DNA of 64,000 bases from an uncultured Lachnospiraceae bacterium (GTDB lineage Bacteria > Bacillota > Clostridia > Lachnospirales > Lachnospiraceae): positions 70,365-134,364 of the forward strand of contig CAJTNT010000003.1 of the NCBI GenBank assembly GCA_910577785.1. Reading direction: 5' to 3'. Positions within the stretch are counted from its first letter, which is position 1; each line of letters opens with the position of its first letter. A model generated the notes under the pieces. It was not told where the DNA came from. It ran no database searches and worked only from the letters and a program-made list of their open reading frames with translations. Position numbers and translations under genes: made by a program. Shown here in pieces: positions 1-9,417 of this stretch.

Positions 1-773
1 AGAATTACCAGGAGGCGAAGAAAAGAATTGCCAGGAACCAGGGAAGCGGCCAAGTATGTGTGCTGAATTATGAGGACAGCGTGCTGCGGGAATTTGCCTC
101 ACAGGTCAAGGCAAGCGTGCTGTTTTTCAGCAGCGCGAGGAAGCTGGAAGAGGGAATTTACCTGGAGGGGGACAGGATTGTCTGGGCAGCCGGAGGGGAA
201 GCTTCCGTTGTCTGCAGCACCAGGGATCTGCAGCTGATTGGGAAGCACAATTATGAGAATGTTATGGCGGCTGCGGCAATGGCGCTGGCCTTTGGCGTAC
301 CAATGGATGAGGTGCGGGAGGCTTTGGCGTCATTTACGGCAGTCGAGCATCGGATTGAATACGTGGCCAGCAAGCATGGGGTGCGTTATTACAATGATTC
401 TAAGGGCACTAACCCAGATGCTGCCATCCAGGCTATCCGGGCGATGGAGTGGCCCACGCTGCTGATTGGCGGTGGTTATGACAAAGGCTCAGAATATGAT
501 GCGTGGATCCAGGCTTTTGGCGGGAAGGTGAAGAAGCTGGTTCTTTTGGGCGCCACCCGGGAAAAAATCCGTGATACGGCCATCCGCCTGGGCTATCCGC
601 CAGAGGATATCCTTCTGACAGGGAGCCTGCAGGAGGCGGTGGATCAATGTGTGCTTCATGCGGCAAATGGGGATGCCGTGCTGCTTTCCCCAGCGTGCGC
701 AAGCTGGGGAATGTTCCAAAATTATGAGGAGCGTGGGGAGCAGTTTAAGGAAATGGTGCGGGCAATCAAATAA
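1..773 (+). CDS. murD: UDP-N-acetylmuramoylalanine--D-glutamate ligase, 3' part
   Basis: MurD adds D-glutamate to UDP-MurNAc-L-alanine in the cytoplasm, an ATP-dependent step of peptidoglycan precursor synthesis. The frame is open to the left edge (first full codon at base 3), so about 256 C-terminal residues are present and the start lies outside. Visible Mur ligase features are GKHNYENVMAA (central/C-terminal domain junction), HRIEY, NDSKGTNPDAA and the closing LLSPACASWGMFQNYEERG, the MurD form of the C-terminal motif. An internal ATG at base 60 is not the start because the upstream codons continue the family sequence. It is followed 44 bases later by ftsW, the normal dcw order. Confidence 0.95.
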   Translation, partial: NYQEAKKRIARNQGSGQVCVLNYEDSVLREFASQVKASVLFFSSARKLEEGIYLEGDRIVWAAGGEASVVCSTRDLQLIGKHNYENVMAAAAMALAFGVPMDEVREALASFTAVEHRIEYVASKHGVRYYNDSKGTNPDAAIQAIRAMEWPTLLIGGGYDKGSEYDAWIQAFGGKVKKLVLLGATREKIRDTAIRLGYPPEDILLTGSLQEAVDQCVLHAANGDAVLLSPACASWGMFQNYEERGEQFKEMVRAIK

Positions 774-817
774 GCAAGAAATGAATTATCCATTCGAATG
801 AGTCAGGAGCGCTGTTT

Positions 818-1933
818 ATGGGCAGAGAAGGAAAAGCAGGCAAAAGAGAAAGGAAAAAACACTATTTAGATTATAGTCTGCTGCTGATTGTGTTTTTTCT
901 GTTATGCTTTGGGCTGGTGGTGCTGTACAGTACGAGTGCTTATAATGGGCAGGTTAAATTCGGTGATCCTGGCTACTACCTCAAAAAGCAGCTGTTGGCA
1001 GATGTGCTGGGGATTGCAGTGATGGCGCTGGTTGCCTGTTTCAGTTATCGGTTCTGGCGTTACTTCTGGCTGGTCGCTTATCTGGCTGGCATTGGCCTCT
1101 GTACGCTGGTGCTTTTTATCGGTGATGAGGTAAACGGAGCCAAGCGGTGGCTGGATTTGGGCTTTACAAGCTTTCAGCCCTCAGAGGCGGCGAAGCTGGC
1201 GATTATTATTTTCCTGGCGACTATTATCAGCCAGATGCCAAAAGAAATTGGCAAGTTTTCTGCATTGGTCAAAGTCATGGTGCTGGTAGCCCCAATGGCA
1301 GGGATTGTGGCCATTGAGAATCTGAGTACGGCTATAATTATTATGGGGATTGCCATTTCCCTGGTATTTGTGGCCAGCCCGAAATACATGCAGTTCTTTG
1401 TGATGGGAGGGGCGGTTATTGCGGCAGGGGCTGTGTTTGTCCTGGGGGTGTCCTATCGTATGGAACGATTTCTGATTTGGCAGCATCCGGAAAAATATGA
1501 AAAAGGCTACCAGACGCTCCAGGCGTTGTATGCGATCGGTTCCGGCGGCCTGTTTGGCAAAGGCCTGGGGGCAGGAATGCAGAAGCTGGGATTCGTGCCA
1601 GAAGCGCAGAACGACATGATTTTTTCCATTATCTGCGAAGAACTGGGGCTGTTTGGAGCCATCTGCGTGATTTTGCTGTTTGCTATTTTAATCTGGCGTT
1701 TCATGGTCATAGCCAGCAATGCGCAGGATCTGTATGGGGCGCTGCTTGTGACAGGGGTGATGGCGCATATTTCCATCCAGGTAATCCTGAATATTGCCGT
1801 TGTGAGCAATTCCATACCGAATACGGGGATCTCCCTTCCTTTTATCAGCTATGGAGGCACTTCCGTCCTGTTTTTGATGGCTGAAATCGGCATGGCCTTA
1901 GGCGTTTCCAGGGGAATTCCGCTGGAAGAGTAG
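818..1933 (+). CDS. ftsW: SEDS-family peptidoglycan glycosyltransferase FtsW
   Basis: FtsW polymerises lipid II into glycan strands at the septum together with a class b PBP. The 371 residues begin with a basic cytoplasmic tail and then hold about ten hydrophobic segments. SEDS signatures are FQPSEAAKLA near residue 125 and the C-terminal NTGISLPFISYGG. The RBS AGGAG lies about 10 bases before the ATG. The place between murD and ftsQ supports FtsW over RodA or SpoVE, although in clostridia SpoVE is a close paralogue and cannot be excluded from sequence alone. Confidence 0.9.
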   Translation: MGREGKAGKRERKKHYLDYSLLLIVFFLLCFGLVVLYSTSAYNGQVKFGDPGYYLKKQLLADVLGIAVMALVACFSYRFWRYFWLVAYLAGIGLCTLVLFIGDEVNGAKRWLDLGFTSFQPSEAAKLAIIIFLATIISQMPKEIGKFSALVKVMVLVAPMAGIVAIENLSTAIIIMGIAISLVFVASPKYMQFFVMGGAVIAAGAVFVLGVSYRMERFLIWQHPEKYEKGYQTLQALYAIGSGGLFGKGLGAGMQKLGFVPEAQNDMIFSIICEELGLFGAICVILLFAILIWRFMVIASNAQDLYGALLVTGVMAHISIQVILNIAVVSNSIPNTGISLPFISYGGTSVLFLMAEIGMALGVSRGIPLEE

Positions 1934-2028
1934 CGCACGGGCAGGCTTAGGGGACACGGGGCGGCAGGAAGAGGGCATGGAATGTAAATAGTGGGGAGAG
2001 GCAGGAGAATCCATTCGGAGGATAAAAC

Positions 2029-2775
2029 ATGGCAAAAAGAAGAAAAAAGAGAAAACGCTGGAAAGCCTTTCTGCGCCTTGTCCTGGCAGTGGCTCTGTTA
2101 GCCGGGGCAGGGACGCTGGTTGTGACAAAAGTATTTACGGTAGAGAAAATGGAGATTGTGGGAAGCGAGTATTATTCGGATGAAGCCATTTCTGAGTGGC
2201 TGCTGGATGATGAGTACTCTTGGAACAGCTTGTATGTGTTTTTTAAATATAAGTTTGTAGAACCCAGGGAAATGCCATTTGTAGACAGCATGGATGTTTC
2301 GATGAAATCCCCGCATGTGCTGCAGGTGCAGGTACATGAAAAACTGCTGTTAGGGCGGGTGTACATTAAGGCATTGGGGCAGAGCGCCTATTTTGACAAG
2401 GATGGGTTTGTGGTGGAGATGTCTTCGGAGAAGATCAAAAAAATCCCCCGTATCACCGGCCTTAAGCTGGATCAGATTGTGCTCTATGAGAAGCTTCCCA
2501 TCCAGGAAAAGCATGTGCTGAAAAACCTGCTGTCTGTAACGCAGACGCTGAAAAAATACGAGATGGTGCCCAATAGCGTCAAGTATAGCCAGGAAAAGGG
2601 GTTTACCTTAAAATATGGCGCTATTTCGGTGATTATGGGGGCGGCAGACGACCTGAACAGCAAGGTTGCCCGGCTTTCCCATATCATGCCGAAGCTGGAG
2701 GGGAAAAAAGGGACCTTGCATTTAGAGGGATGGACAGAGAATACAACAGATATTACGTTTGAGACGTCTGGATAG
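2029..2775 (+). CDS. divIB: Cell division protein DivIB/FtsQ
   Basis: DivIB (FtsQ) is a bitopic divisome protein that links the septal synthase with the other membrane division proteins. The 248 residues show a very basic N-terminus, one transmembrane segment (about 14-34), then a POTRA-like region beginning FTVEKMEIVGSEYYS and the FtsQ/DivIB beta domain. GGAGG 8 bases before the ATG fixes the start. The sequence is divergent, as usual for this family, so the call rests on the architecture, the size and the position between ftsW and ftsZ. No ftsA lies between it and ftsZ. Confidence 0.85.
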   Translation: MAKRRKKRKRWKAFLRLVLAVALLAGAGTLVVTKVFTVEKMEIVGSEYYSDEAISEWLLDDEYSWNSLYVFFKYKFVEPREMPFVDSMDVSMKSPHVLQVQVHEKLLLGRVYIKALGQSAYFDKDGFVVEMSSEKIKKIPRITGLKLDQIVLYEKLPIQEKHVLKNLLSVTQTLKKYEMVPNSVKYSQEKGFTLKYGAISVIMGAADDLNSKVARLSHIMPKLEGKKGTLHLEGWTENTTDITFETSG

Positions 2776-2806
2776 GAAAATTTTTTCAGAAATATAAAAA
2801 TACCTG

Positions 2807-2835
2807 TTGATTAATCTTTTAAAAAATTATACTAT
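2807..2835 (+). promoter_or_regulatory. Probable SigA promoter for ftsZ
   Basis: TTGATT (2807-2812) and TACTAT (2830-2835) are 17 bases apart in the AT-rich gap between divIB and ftsZ. A TATAAT at 2833-2838 overlaps and could be the -10 in another register. It would give ftsZ its own transcript with a leader of about 110 bases. Confidence 0.5.
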
Positions 2836-2950
2836 AATTAGGTATGGTATCATTTGAAAAGGAGAATGATTCAGCGTTTTTATCGTTACAGAAATGAATT
2901 AAAATCGTATCGTATAGAAAGATTATAGATGGAATAAAGGAGGAAGAGCC

Positions 2951-4183
2951 TTGCTTGAAATAGTGACAACCGAAGCGGAGTCTGGTGCAAAAATTATTGT
3001 AATTGGGATCGGCGGCGCCGGGAATAATGCGGTAAATCGGATGATTGAGGAAAATATTGGCGGTGTTGAGTTTGTTGGGGTCAATACGGACAAGCAGGAT
3101 CTGGCGCTGTGCAAGGCGCCGACACTGCTGCAGATTGGCGAAAAGCTGACCAAGGGGCTTGGCGCGGGGGCTAAGCCTGAGATTGGGCAGAAGGCTGCGG
3201 AAGAAAGCGCAGACGAGCTGGCGGCTGAGATAAAGGGCGCGGATATGGTGTTTGTGACCTGTGGCATGGGCGGCGGCACTGGGACAGGCGCCGCGCCCGT
3301 AGTGGCAAGGATCGCGAAAGAAATGGGGATTCTTACCGTAGGCGTTGTGACGAAGCCCTTCCGTTTCGAGGCAAAGACCCGTATGGTGAATGCCTTAAGC
3401 GGCATTGAGAACCTGAAGCAGAACGTGGATACCTTGATTGTCATCCCCAATGACAAGCTGCTGGAGATTGTCGACCGGCGCACAACGATGCCAGAAGCCC
3501 TGAAGAAGGCGGATGAGGTGCTTCAGCAGGCTGTGCAGGGGATTACGGATTTGATCAATGTGTCTGCGTTGATCAATCTGGACTTTGCGGATATCCAGAC
3601 GGTGATGAAGGACAAGGGCATGGCGCATATCGGTATCGGGCAGGCGAAAGGGGACGACAAGGCCTTAGAGGCGGTAAGGCTCGCAGTGGAAAGCCCGTTG
3701 CTGGAGACAACGATTACAGGAGCCACCCATGTGCTGATCAATATTTCAGGAGATATTTCCCTGATGGACAGCAACGATGCGGCCAGCTATGTACAGGATC
3801 TGGCAGGCGATACTGCGAATGTCATCTTTGGGGCGAAATATGATGAGACAATGACAGACGAGGCCATTATCACAGTGATTGCCACGGGCCTTGAGGATAT
3901 GTCGGCACAGCCGCAGGTGATGCCGGGGATGAAGCAGCATGTGCAGCAGCCTGTTTCCAAGGTGGCAAGGACTGCTCCCGGAGGCTCTAAGCCCATCGGG
4001 AATATGAGGTCATCCACAGGGGGCGCAGCACGTACGACACATACAGCGGTTCCGAATAATTCCAAGGGGAATTTTGGGACAGTGCCTTCCGGATTTGGCA
4101 TCCAGCAGCCCAGGAGGCCAGAGTCGAACAGCGGGGAGCGGGATATTAAGATTCCGGAATTTCTGAAGAATACGAGGAAATAG
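2951..4183 (+). CDS. ftsZ: Cell division GTPase FtsZ
   Basis: FtsZ is the tubulin-like GTPase that forms the Z-ring at midcell. The 410 residues contain the nucleotide-binding start VIGIGGAGNNAVNRM, the tubulin signature GGGTGTG at 107-113, the T7-loop region with NLDFADIQTVM, a variable linker from about 320 to 395, and a C-terminal binding peptide DIKIPEFLKNTRK that normally contacts membrane tethers. The start is TTG: AAAGGAGG (2936-2943) sits 7 bases upstream and no ATG fits. It is preceded by its own likely promoter and followed by a hairpin, so it can be a single-gene transcript. Confidence 0.97.
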   Translation: MLEIVTTEAESGAKIIVIGIGGAGNNAVNRMIEENIGGVEFVGVNTDKQDLALCKAPTLLQIGEKLTKGLGAGAKPEIGQKAAEESADELAAEIKGADMVFVTCGMGGGTGTGAAPVVARIAKEMGILTVGVVTKPFRFEAKTRMVNALSGIENLKQNVDTLIVIPNDKLLEIVDRRTTMPEALKKADEVLQQAVQGITDLINVSALINLDFADIQTVMKDKGMAHIGIGQAKGDDKALEAVRLAVESPLLETTITGATHVLINISGDISLMDSNDAASYVQDLAGDTANVIFGAKYDETMTDEAIITVIATGLEDMSAQPQVMPGMKQHVQQPVSKVARTAPGGSKPIGNMRSSTGGAARTTHTAVPNNSKGNFGTVPSGFGIQQPRRPESNSGERDIKIPEFLKNTRK

Positions 4184-4219
4184 GGTTGGAGTGGCGATAA
4201 GGGGAGGAAGACATGGAAT

Positions 4220-4264
4220 CGTCAAGGGCTTGCGGCAGTTATGATCCTTGCCTTTGACGGTTTT
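4220..4264 (+). terminator. Probable terminator after ftsZ
   Basis: The arms CGTCAAGGGC (4220-4229) and GCCTTTGACG (4250-4259) form a 10-bp stem with one G-U pair and a 20-base loop, followed by GTTTTGTTG. The T-tract is short, so termination may be partial. Confidence 0.5.
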
Positions 4265-4361
4265 GTTGTGCATACAAAACTTGTATCAATAATTTCATAA
4301 CGGTTTCTCAGGAGCTTTATCATCAAAGGGAGAGCTGTTAGGGAAATAGGAGGGAAATAAG

Positions 4362-5837
4362 ATGGAGAAAGTTAGGACAAGATACGCGCCCAGCCCTACA
4401 GGGAAGATGCATGTGGGGAACTTGCGCTCTGCGCTGTATGAATTTCTGATTGCCAAACATGCAGGCGGGGAGTTTATGCTGCGGATTGAAGATACGGATC
4501 AGGAGCGGTTTGTCGAAGGGGCGACGGAGATTATTTACCGTACGATGGAGAAGGCAGGGCTTGCGCATGACGAAGGGCCGGACAAGGATGGGGGATACGG
4601 GCCTTATGTGCAGAGCGAGCGTATGAAGACAGGCATTTATATGGAATATGCCAGACAGCTGGTGGAGAAAGGGGAGGCTTATTACTGCTTCTGTGACAAG
4701 GAGAGGCTGGAGTCGCTGAAGACGGAGATTGTAGAAGGCAAAGAGATCATGATGTACGATAAGCATTGCCTTTCCCTGCCGAAGGAAGAAGTGGAAGCGA
4801 ACCTGGCGGCTGGGAAGCCGTTTGTCATCCGCCAGAATATCCCCAGGGAGGGGACAACGACCTTCCATGATGAGCTGTATGGGGATATCACGGTGGAGAA
4901 TGCGGAGCTGGACGACATGATCCTGATCAAATCCGACGGTTACCCCACCTATAATTTTGCCAATGTAGTCGATGACCATACGATGCATATCACGCATGTG
5001 GTGCGGGGGAATGAATACCTGTCCTCTGCCCCAAAGTACCAGAGGCTCTATGACGCCTTTGGCTGGGAGTCCCCAGTGTACATCCACCTGCCCCTGATTA
5101 CGGACGAGAACCATAAGAAATTGTCGAAGCGCAGCGGGCATGCGTCTTTTGAGGAATTGCTGGAGCAGGGATTCCTGCCAGAAGCAGTGGTGAATTTTAT
5201 TGCCCTGCTGGGATGGAGCCCAGAGGAAAACAGGGAGATTTTCAGCCTGGAAGAACTGATCCGGAGCTTTGATTACCGCAGGATTAACAAGTCGCCGGCA
5301 GTGTTCGATATGGTAAAGCTCAGGTGGATGAACGGGGAATACCTAAAGGCCATGGAATTTGAGGCCTTCTATGCGATGGCGGAGCCATATTTGAAGCAGT
5401 GCATCACCAAGGATTATGACTTGAGGAAGATAGCGGCAATGGTGAAGACACGGATTGAGGTACTGCCGGATATCGCAGGGCATGTGGATTTCTTTGAGCA
5501 AATGCCAGAATATGATGTGTCCATGTATGCACATAAGAAAATGAAGAGCACGCCAGAGTCTTCGCTGGAAGTGCTGCAAGAGCTTCTGCCTAGGCTGGAG
5601 GCGCAGGAGGATTATTCCAATGATGCGCTTTATGGGCTGCTCTGTGCGTATGTGGAGGAAAAAGAGTGCAAGAATGGCCGTGTGATGTGGCCAATCCGCA
5701 CGGCGGTTTCCGGGAAGCAGATGACGCCGGGAGGGGCGACAGAACTGATGGAAGTGCTTGGAAAAGAAGAATCCCTGCGGAGGATCCGCGAAGGGATTGC
5801 GAAGCTGGAGGGCGAATGCATTAATGTCACTGAATGA
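4362..5837 (+). CDS. gltX: Glutamyl-tRNA synthetase
   Basis: GltX charges tRNA with glutamate; in Clostridia it is often non-discriminating and also charges tRNA-Gln. The 491 residues begin with RYAPSPTGKMHVGN, where HVGN (17-20) is the class I HIGH motif, and carry KKLSKR (252-257), the KMSKS counterpart. The anticodon-binding helical domain follows to the C-terminus. AGGAGG 8 bases upstream sets the ATG. The end overlaps the next gene by 14 bases, which implies co-transcription with the helicase. Confidence 0.96.
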   Translation: MEKVRTRYAPSPTGKMHVGNLRSALYEFLIAKHAGGEFMLRIEDTDQERFVEGATEIIYRTMEKAGLAHDEGPDKDGGYGPYVQSERMKTGIYMEYARQLVEKGEAYYCFCDKERLESLKTEIVEGKEIMMYDKHCLSLPKEEVEANLAAGKPFVIRQNIPREGTTTFHDELYGDITVENAELDDMILIKSDGYPTYNFANVVDDHTMHITHVVRGNEYLSSAPKYQRLYDAFGWESPVYIHLPLITDENHKKLSKRSGHASFEELLEQGFLPEAVVNFIALLGWSPEENREIFSLEELIRSFDYRRINKSPAVFDMVKLRWMNGEYLKAMEFEAFYAMAEPYLKQCITKDYDLRKIAAMVKTRIEVLPDIAGHVDFFEQMPEYDVSMYAHKKMKSTPESSLEVLQELLPRLEAQEDYSNDALYGLLCAYVEEKECKNGRVMWPIRTAVSGKQMTPGGATELMEVLGKEESLRRIREGIAKLEGECINVTE

Positions 5838-7683
5838 ATCACAGACAGCCGCAGTTGCCCATGCCGGGGGCCCGATGCTGGTGCTGGCAGGCCCCGGCTC
5901 CGGCAAGACGCTGGTCATTACGGAACGGACGCGGCGCTTAATCCAGGGCCGGGGCGTAGATCCTTCGCATATCCTGGTCATTACGTTTACCAAGGCTGCG
6001 GCGGCGGAAATGAAGGAGCGTTTCCGAACGCTTATGGGCGGCAGGAGATACCCCGTCACCTTCGGTACGTTCCATGCGGTGTTTTTCCAGATTTTAAAAC
6101 ACGCCTATGGCTTCCACAGCGGCAATATCATCCGTGAGGAGCAGAAATTCACATTGCTGCGGGAAATAATCGGCAGGATGCATTTGGAGTATGAAGACGA
6201 AAATGAATTGATAGGGGATCTGCTGGGGGAGATCAGCCTGGTAAAAAACACGGGCATCCCTTTCGCGCATTATTATCCGAAAAATTGCGCGAAAGAAATC
6301 TTTGAGACGATTTACCAAGCATATGAGAGGCAGATGAAGCAGAGGCGCCTGATTGATTTTGACGACATGCTGGTCTATTGCCTGGAACTGTTCCAGGAGA
6401 GGAAGGATATCCTTGCCGCCTGGCAGCAGAAATTTCAGTACATCTTAATTGACGAATTCCAGGACATTAATAAAATACAGTTTGACATTGTGCGTATGCT
6501 CGCCCAGCCAGAGGATAACCTCTTTGTGGTGGGGGACGACGACCAGTCCATTTACCGCTTCCGTGGAGCGAAGCCAGAACTGATGCTGGGCTTTGAAAAA
6601 GCCTACCCCAAGGCCAGGAAGGTAGTGCTGGATATCAACTATCGTTCCCGTGCGCCGATTGTAGAGGCTTCCCTGAAACTGATTTCCCATAATTCCCAGC
6701 GTTTTGAGAAGAAAATCCGTACCTATGCGGCTTCGCAGAAGCGGGACGCCACGGTGCAGTATTATCTCTGGGAGAGCCAGCAGCAGGAGGGAGAGGCGAT
6801 TATCGGGCAGATCCTAAAGGGCTGCCGGGAGGGGCATTGCTACAATGATTTTGCCGTATTGTTCCGCACCAATACCCAGCCCCGCCTGTTTATGTCGCAG
6901 CTAATGGCTTACAATATCCCTTTCCGCACCAGGGACAATATCCCCAATATTTATGAGCATTGGGTTACCAGGGATATCCTGGCTTACCTGCGCCTTGCAC
7001 AGGGAAGCCGTTCCCGCCGGGATATCCTCCAGGTCATGAACCGGCCGAAGCGCTACCTATCCAGGGAGAGCTTAGAAGGCAGGGAGATTGCTTTTGACGC
7101 ATGGGCGGAATATTTCTATGAGAAGGAACAGCCCTGGGTCGCAGAGCGGATCGAGCAGCTGGAAGGGGATCTGCGCGTATTAAGCAGGACAAGCCCGTTT
7201 GCTGCTGTCAATTATATCCGCATGGGAATGGGCTATGAAGGATTCCTCAAGGAATATGCCCAGTACCGCAGGATCAATGCGGACGCCCTGCTGGATGTGC
7301 TGGACGAACTGCAGGATGGCGCCAGGGCTTATAAAACGTATGAGGACTGGTTTGCACATATGGAGGCTTATACGGAAGAATTGAAACGGCAGAAAAAACA
7401 GCAGGAACAGCTGGCGGACTGCATTTCCCTGGCAACGCTCCACAGCGCAAAAGGCCTTGAGTATCCAATCGTACATATCCTGGACGTGAACGAGGGGCTG
7501 ATGCCCTACAAGAAAGCCGTCCTGGACGCTGACCTTGAGGAAGAACGCAGGATGTTCTATGTAGGCGTCACCAGGGCAAAGGAAAGGCTGTCCCTGCATA
7601 GTGTAAAAAAGTATAATGGGAAGGAAGTGGATGTTTCCAGATTTGTGGGGGAGATGTGCGTTGATAATCCGTCTTGCAGATAA
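5824..7683 (+). CDS. UvrD/PcrA-type superfamily 1 DNA helicase
   Basis: This is a 3'-5' SF1A helicase of the UvrD/Rep/PcrA kind, which unwinds DNA in repair or replication restart. Motifs in order: GPGSGKT (Walker A, 23-29), TFTKAAAAEMKER, DEFQDIN (Walker B), VVGDDDQSIYRFRGA, INYRS, TLHSAKGLEY and FYVGVTRAKERL. At 619 residues it is about 100 shorter than typical PcrA and lacks the long C-terminal tail that contacts RNA polymerase, so it may be a clade-specific paralogue. The ATG at 5824 was chosen (GGAGG at 5807-5811); an upstream start at 5758 would lie wholly inside gltX. Confidence 0.9.
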   Translation: MSLNESQTAAVAHAGGPMLVLAGPGSGKTLVITERTRRLIQGRGVDPSHILVITFTKAAAAEMKERFRTLMGGRRYPVTFGTFHAVFFQILKHAYGFHSGNIIREEQKFTLLREIIGRMHLEYEDENELIGDLLGEISLVKNTGIPFAHYYPKNCAKEIFETIYQAYERQMKQRRLIDFDDMLVYCLELFQERKDILAAWQQKFQYILIDEFQDINKIQFDIVRMLAQPEDNLFVVGDDDQSIYRFRGAKPELMLGFEKAYPKARKVVLDINYRSRAPIVEASLKLISHNSQRFEKKIRTYAASQKRDATVQYYLWESQQQEGEAIIGQILKGCREGHCYNDFAVLFRTNTQPRLFMSQLMAYNIPFRTRDNIPNIYEHWVTRDILAYLRLAQGSRSRRDILQVMNRPKRYLSRESLEGREIAFDAWAEYFYEKEQPWVAERIEQLEGDLRVLSRTSPFAAVNYIRMGMGYEGFLKEYAQYRRINADALLDVLDELQDGARAYKTYEDWFAHMEAYTEELKRQKKQQEQLADCISLATLHSAKGLEYPIVHILDVNEGLMPYKKAVLDADLEEERRMFYVGVTRAKERLSLHSVKKYNGKEVDVSRFVGEMCVDNPSCR

Positions 7684-7737
7684 ACAGGCTTGTCTGTTTA
7701 TGGGGCTTTTTCTGGGGGAATCGCCATACGGGCCGCT

Positions 7738-7787
7738 GCGGAGGAAGCGGGGAGGCTGCAGCAAAGTGCGCTCCCCGCTTCCTCCGC
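7738..7787. repeat. Perfect 16-bp inverted repeat between convergent genes
   Basis: GCGGAGGAAGCGGGGA (7738-7753) and its exact reverse complement (7772-7787) surround an 18-base loop. It lies between the end of the helicase gene and the end of the opposite-strand DUF1292 gene, so it probably stops transcription from one or both sides, although neither side has a clear T-tract. A smaller hairpin, ATAAACAG/CTGTTTAT, starts at about 7679. Confidence 0.6.
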
Positions 7788-7813
7788 TGTGGGCGGATGA
7801 TATCATGGAGGTA

Positions 7814-8146
7814 TTAGTCTTCCTCCCAGGCCTCGTCCTCCACTAATTGGAGGAAAATTTCTGAGATCTCGTCAAACTCGTCTTCCTCTTCTATATTTTC
7901 CAAAGATGGCTCGCCATCCTCATCCTCAAAATAGCGGAAAAGGAGTACCTCGGCGTCTTCGCTGTCATCCCCGTTCTCATCCTGGGGTAGCAGCGCGATA
8001 TAATCCTGGTCTTCGCATTCAAAGATGGTCAGGATCCGGCATTCCACTTCAGAGTCATCTTCCATGGTCAAAGTCACCCGCAGGTCTTCCATATCGTCGT
8101 CTTCCGGCAGGAATCCTTCTGCGCCTGTCGTTTCTTGTCTATCCAT
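7814..8146 (-). CDS. DUF1292 family acidic protein
   Basis: A 110-residue, strongly acidic cytoplasmic protein of the DUF1292 (YrzB-like) family, common in Firmicutes and of unknown function. The core is VTLTMEDDSEVECRILTIFE followed by YIALLPQDENGD and the strand EVLLFRYFED, the usual DUF1292 pattern. AAAGGAGGTG lies 7 bases before the ATG. In many Firmicutes such a gene lies near yrrK/ruvX or alaS, which is not the case here. It could be translated from the HD-GYP transcript, 44 bases upstream on the same strand. Confidence 0.8.
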   Translation of the reverse strand: MDRQETTGAEGFLPEDDDMEDLRVTLTMEDDSEVECRILTIFECEDQDYIALLPQDENGDDSEDAEVLLFRYFEDEDGEPSLENIEEEDEFDEISEIFLQLVEDEAWEED

Positions 8147-8190
8147 ACTGTTACACCTCCTTTCCGTATCGTATATAGGGTTTGCATAGC

Positions 8191-9282
8191 CTATATCACG
8201 GCCTGGATATAGAGATCCTGCCGCTTAAACAGATTGATATATTCTCCGCCTGCGGTCTGTATAATCGGCCGTGAAAGGGCTTCTTGGTTGATAAAGATGA
8301 TCTTCCCGGTGGTTCCGTCGTTCAGCAGTACGGAATTGCTCATGTAAGTATTGATAATATGCGTGAGGAAAGGGAGCAGGTACTTGGCGTCATATTTCTC
8401 ATACCCTTCGCGCTCAAAGGTCGCGATGACCTCAAAGGGGCAGAAGCCCTTGCGGTAGCAGCGGCTTGCGGTCATGGCGTCATATACGTCCGCGATGGCG
8501 ATAATCCTTGCAAACTCTGAGATTTCATCCCGTGTCTTCCCATAAGGATATCCTGTGCCGTCACAGCGTTCATGATGCAAAAGGACGGCGGAGCGGATGC
8601 GGTCGTCTGGGTGGTAAGGGTCGATGATCTCTACGCCCATCAGCGTGTGTTTTTTGACAATCTCAAATTCAGCGTCGGTCAGCTTGGACGGCTTGGAAAG
8701 GATCTCCTGGTCAATCATACATTTGCCGATGTCATGCAGGATCCCCGCCAGGGTCAGGGCGTCTAGCTGCTCGTCTGAGAAATCCAGCCATTTCCCCATC
8801 ATCCGGCTGATGATGGCCACGTTGATGCAGTGGGCATAAGTCGTGTCGTCAATCTGGCGCATATTGTGCAGCATGTCGAACACAGAGAGGGAAGTCAGAT
8901 GGTTCTCATACAGGCTGCTGATCTGGGATAAGAGGATGCCTGGGTTATAGTTCTTATCACTGGTAATCAGGCTGTTGAACGAATCTTTCATAATCTTCGT
9001 TTTTTTGGAATACTCCACCTTAAAAGCATGGAACTCCCGGCTTTTCTTGACCTTCTGTGAATAAGAAATCATATCGTTGGGGCTTGTGCCATCTAACATT
9101 TCTTTTGTCACATCGGCCTCCGGAAGGATCAGCACAGATGGGATTGCATAGAATTCCAGGTAGGAAATCTGCTGGGAGGTCAGCGCAGTGTGCGCGGGGA
9201 ACAGCAGTTGCCCGCTCTTGCTATAGACAGGTGTCGCTGTGACCATGCCCGGTTTCAGGTCTTTGGTATTTTGTTTTATCAT
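8191..9282 (-). CDS. HD-GYP domain protein, probable cyclic-di-GMP phosphodiesterase
   Basis: HD-GYP proteins hydrolyse cyclic di-GMP. The 363 residues have an N-terminal region of about 140 residues that resembles the domain preceding HD-GYP in related proteins, then the metal-binding set H151, HD at 183-184 (ILHDIGK), H212, HH at 236-237 and the GYP motif GTGYPYG at 242-248. All ligands are present, so activity is expected. No transmembrane segment or receiver domain is seen. AAAGGGGG precedes the ATG. It is divergent from acpP. With the PilZ protein at 55177 it suggests that c-di-GMP signalling operates in this organism. Confidence 0.88.
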   Translation of the reverse strand: MIKQNTKDLKPGMVTATPVYSKSGQLLFPAHTALTSQQISYLEFYAIPSVLILPEADVTKEMLDGTSPNDMISYSQKVKKSREFHAFKVEYSKKTKIMKDSFNSLITSDKNYNPGILLSQISSLYENHLTSLSVFDMLHNMRQIDDTTYAHCINVAIISRMMGKWLDFSDEQLDALTLAGILHDIGKCMIDQEILSKPSKLTDAEFEIVKKHTLMGVEIIDPYHPDDRIRSAVLLHHERCDGTGYPYGKTRDEISEFARIIAIADVYDAMTASRCYRKGFCPFEVIATFEREGYEKYDAKYLLPFLTHIINTYMSNSVLLNDGTTGKIIFINQEALSRPIIQTAGGEYINLFKRQDLYIQAVI

Positions 9283-9389
9283 GAGAATGCCCCCTTTATT
9301 AGTTAATGGTAAGTATTTTTCTCCTTCTATGATAGCATAAGCGGGAACAAATTTCTACCTAAAACAAAAATAAATACGAAAATTTATGA

Positions 9390-9417
9390 TTGACAAAGGA
9401 TTTATTTGTGATATACT
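9390..9417 (+). promoter_or_regulatory. SigA promoter of the fatty acid synthesis operon
   Basis: TTGACA (9390-9395) and TATACT (9412-9417) are 16 bases apart, about 40 bases before acpP. This is the only clear promoter found for the nine-gene fab/acc operon. Its last base is the first base of the palindrome at 9417-9429. Confidence 0.8.
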
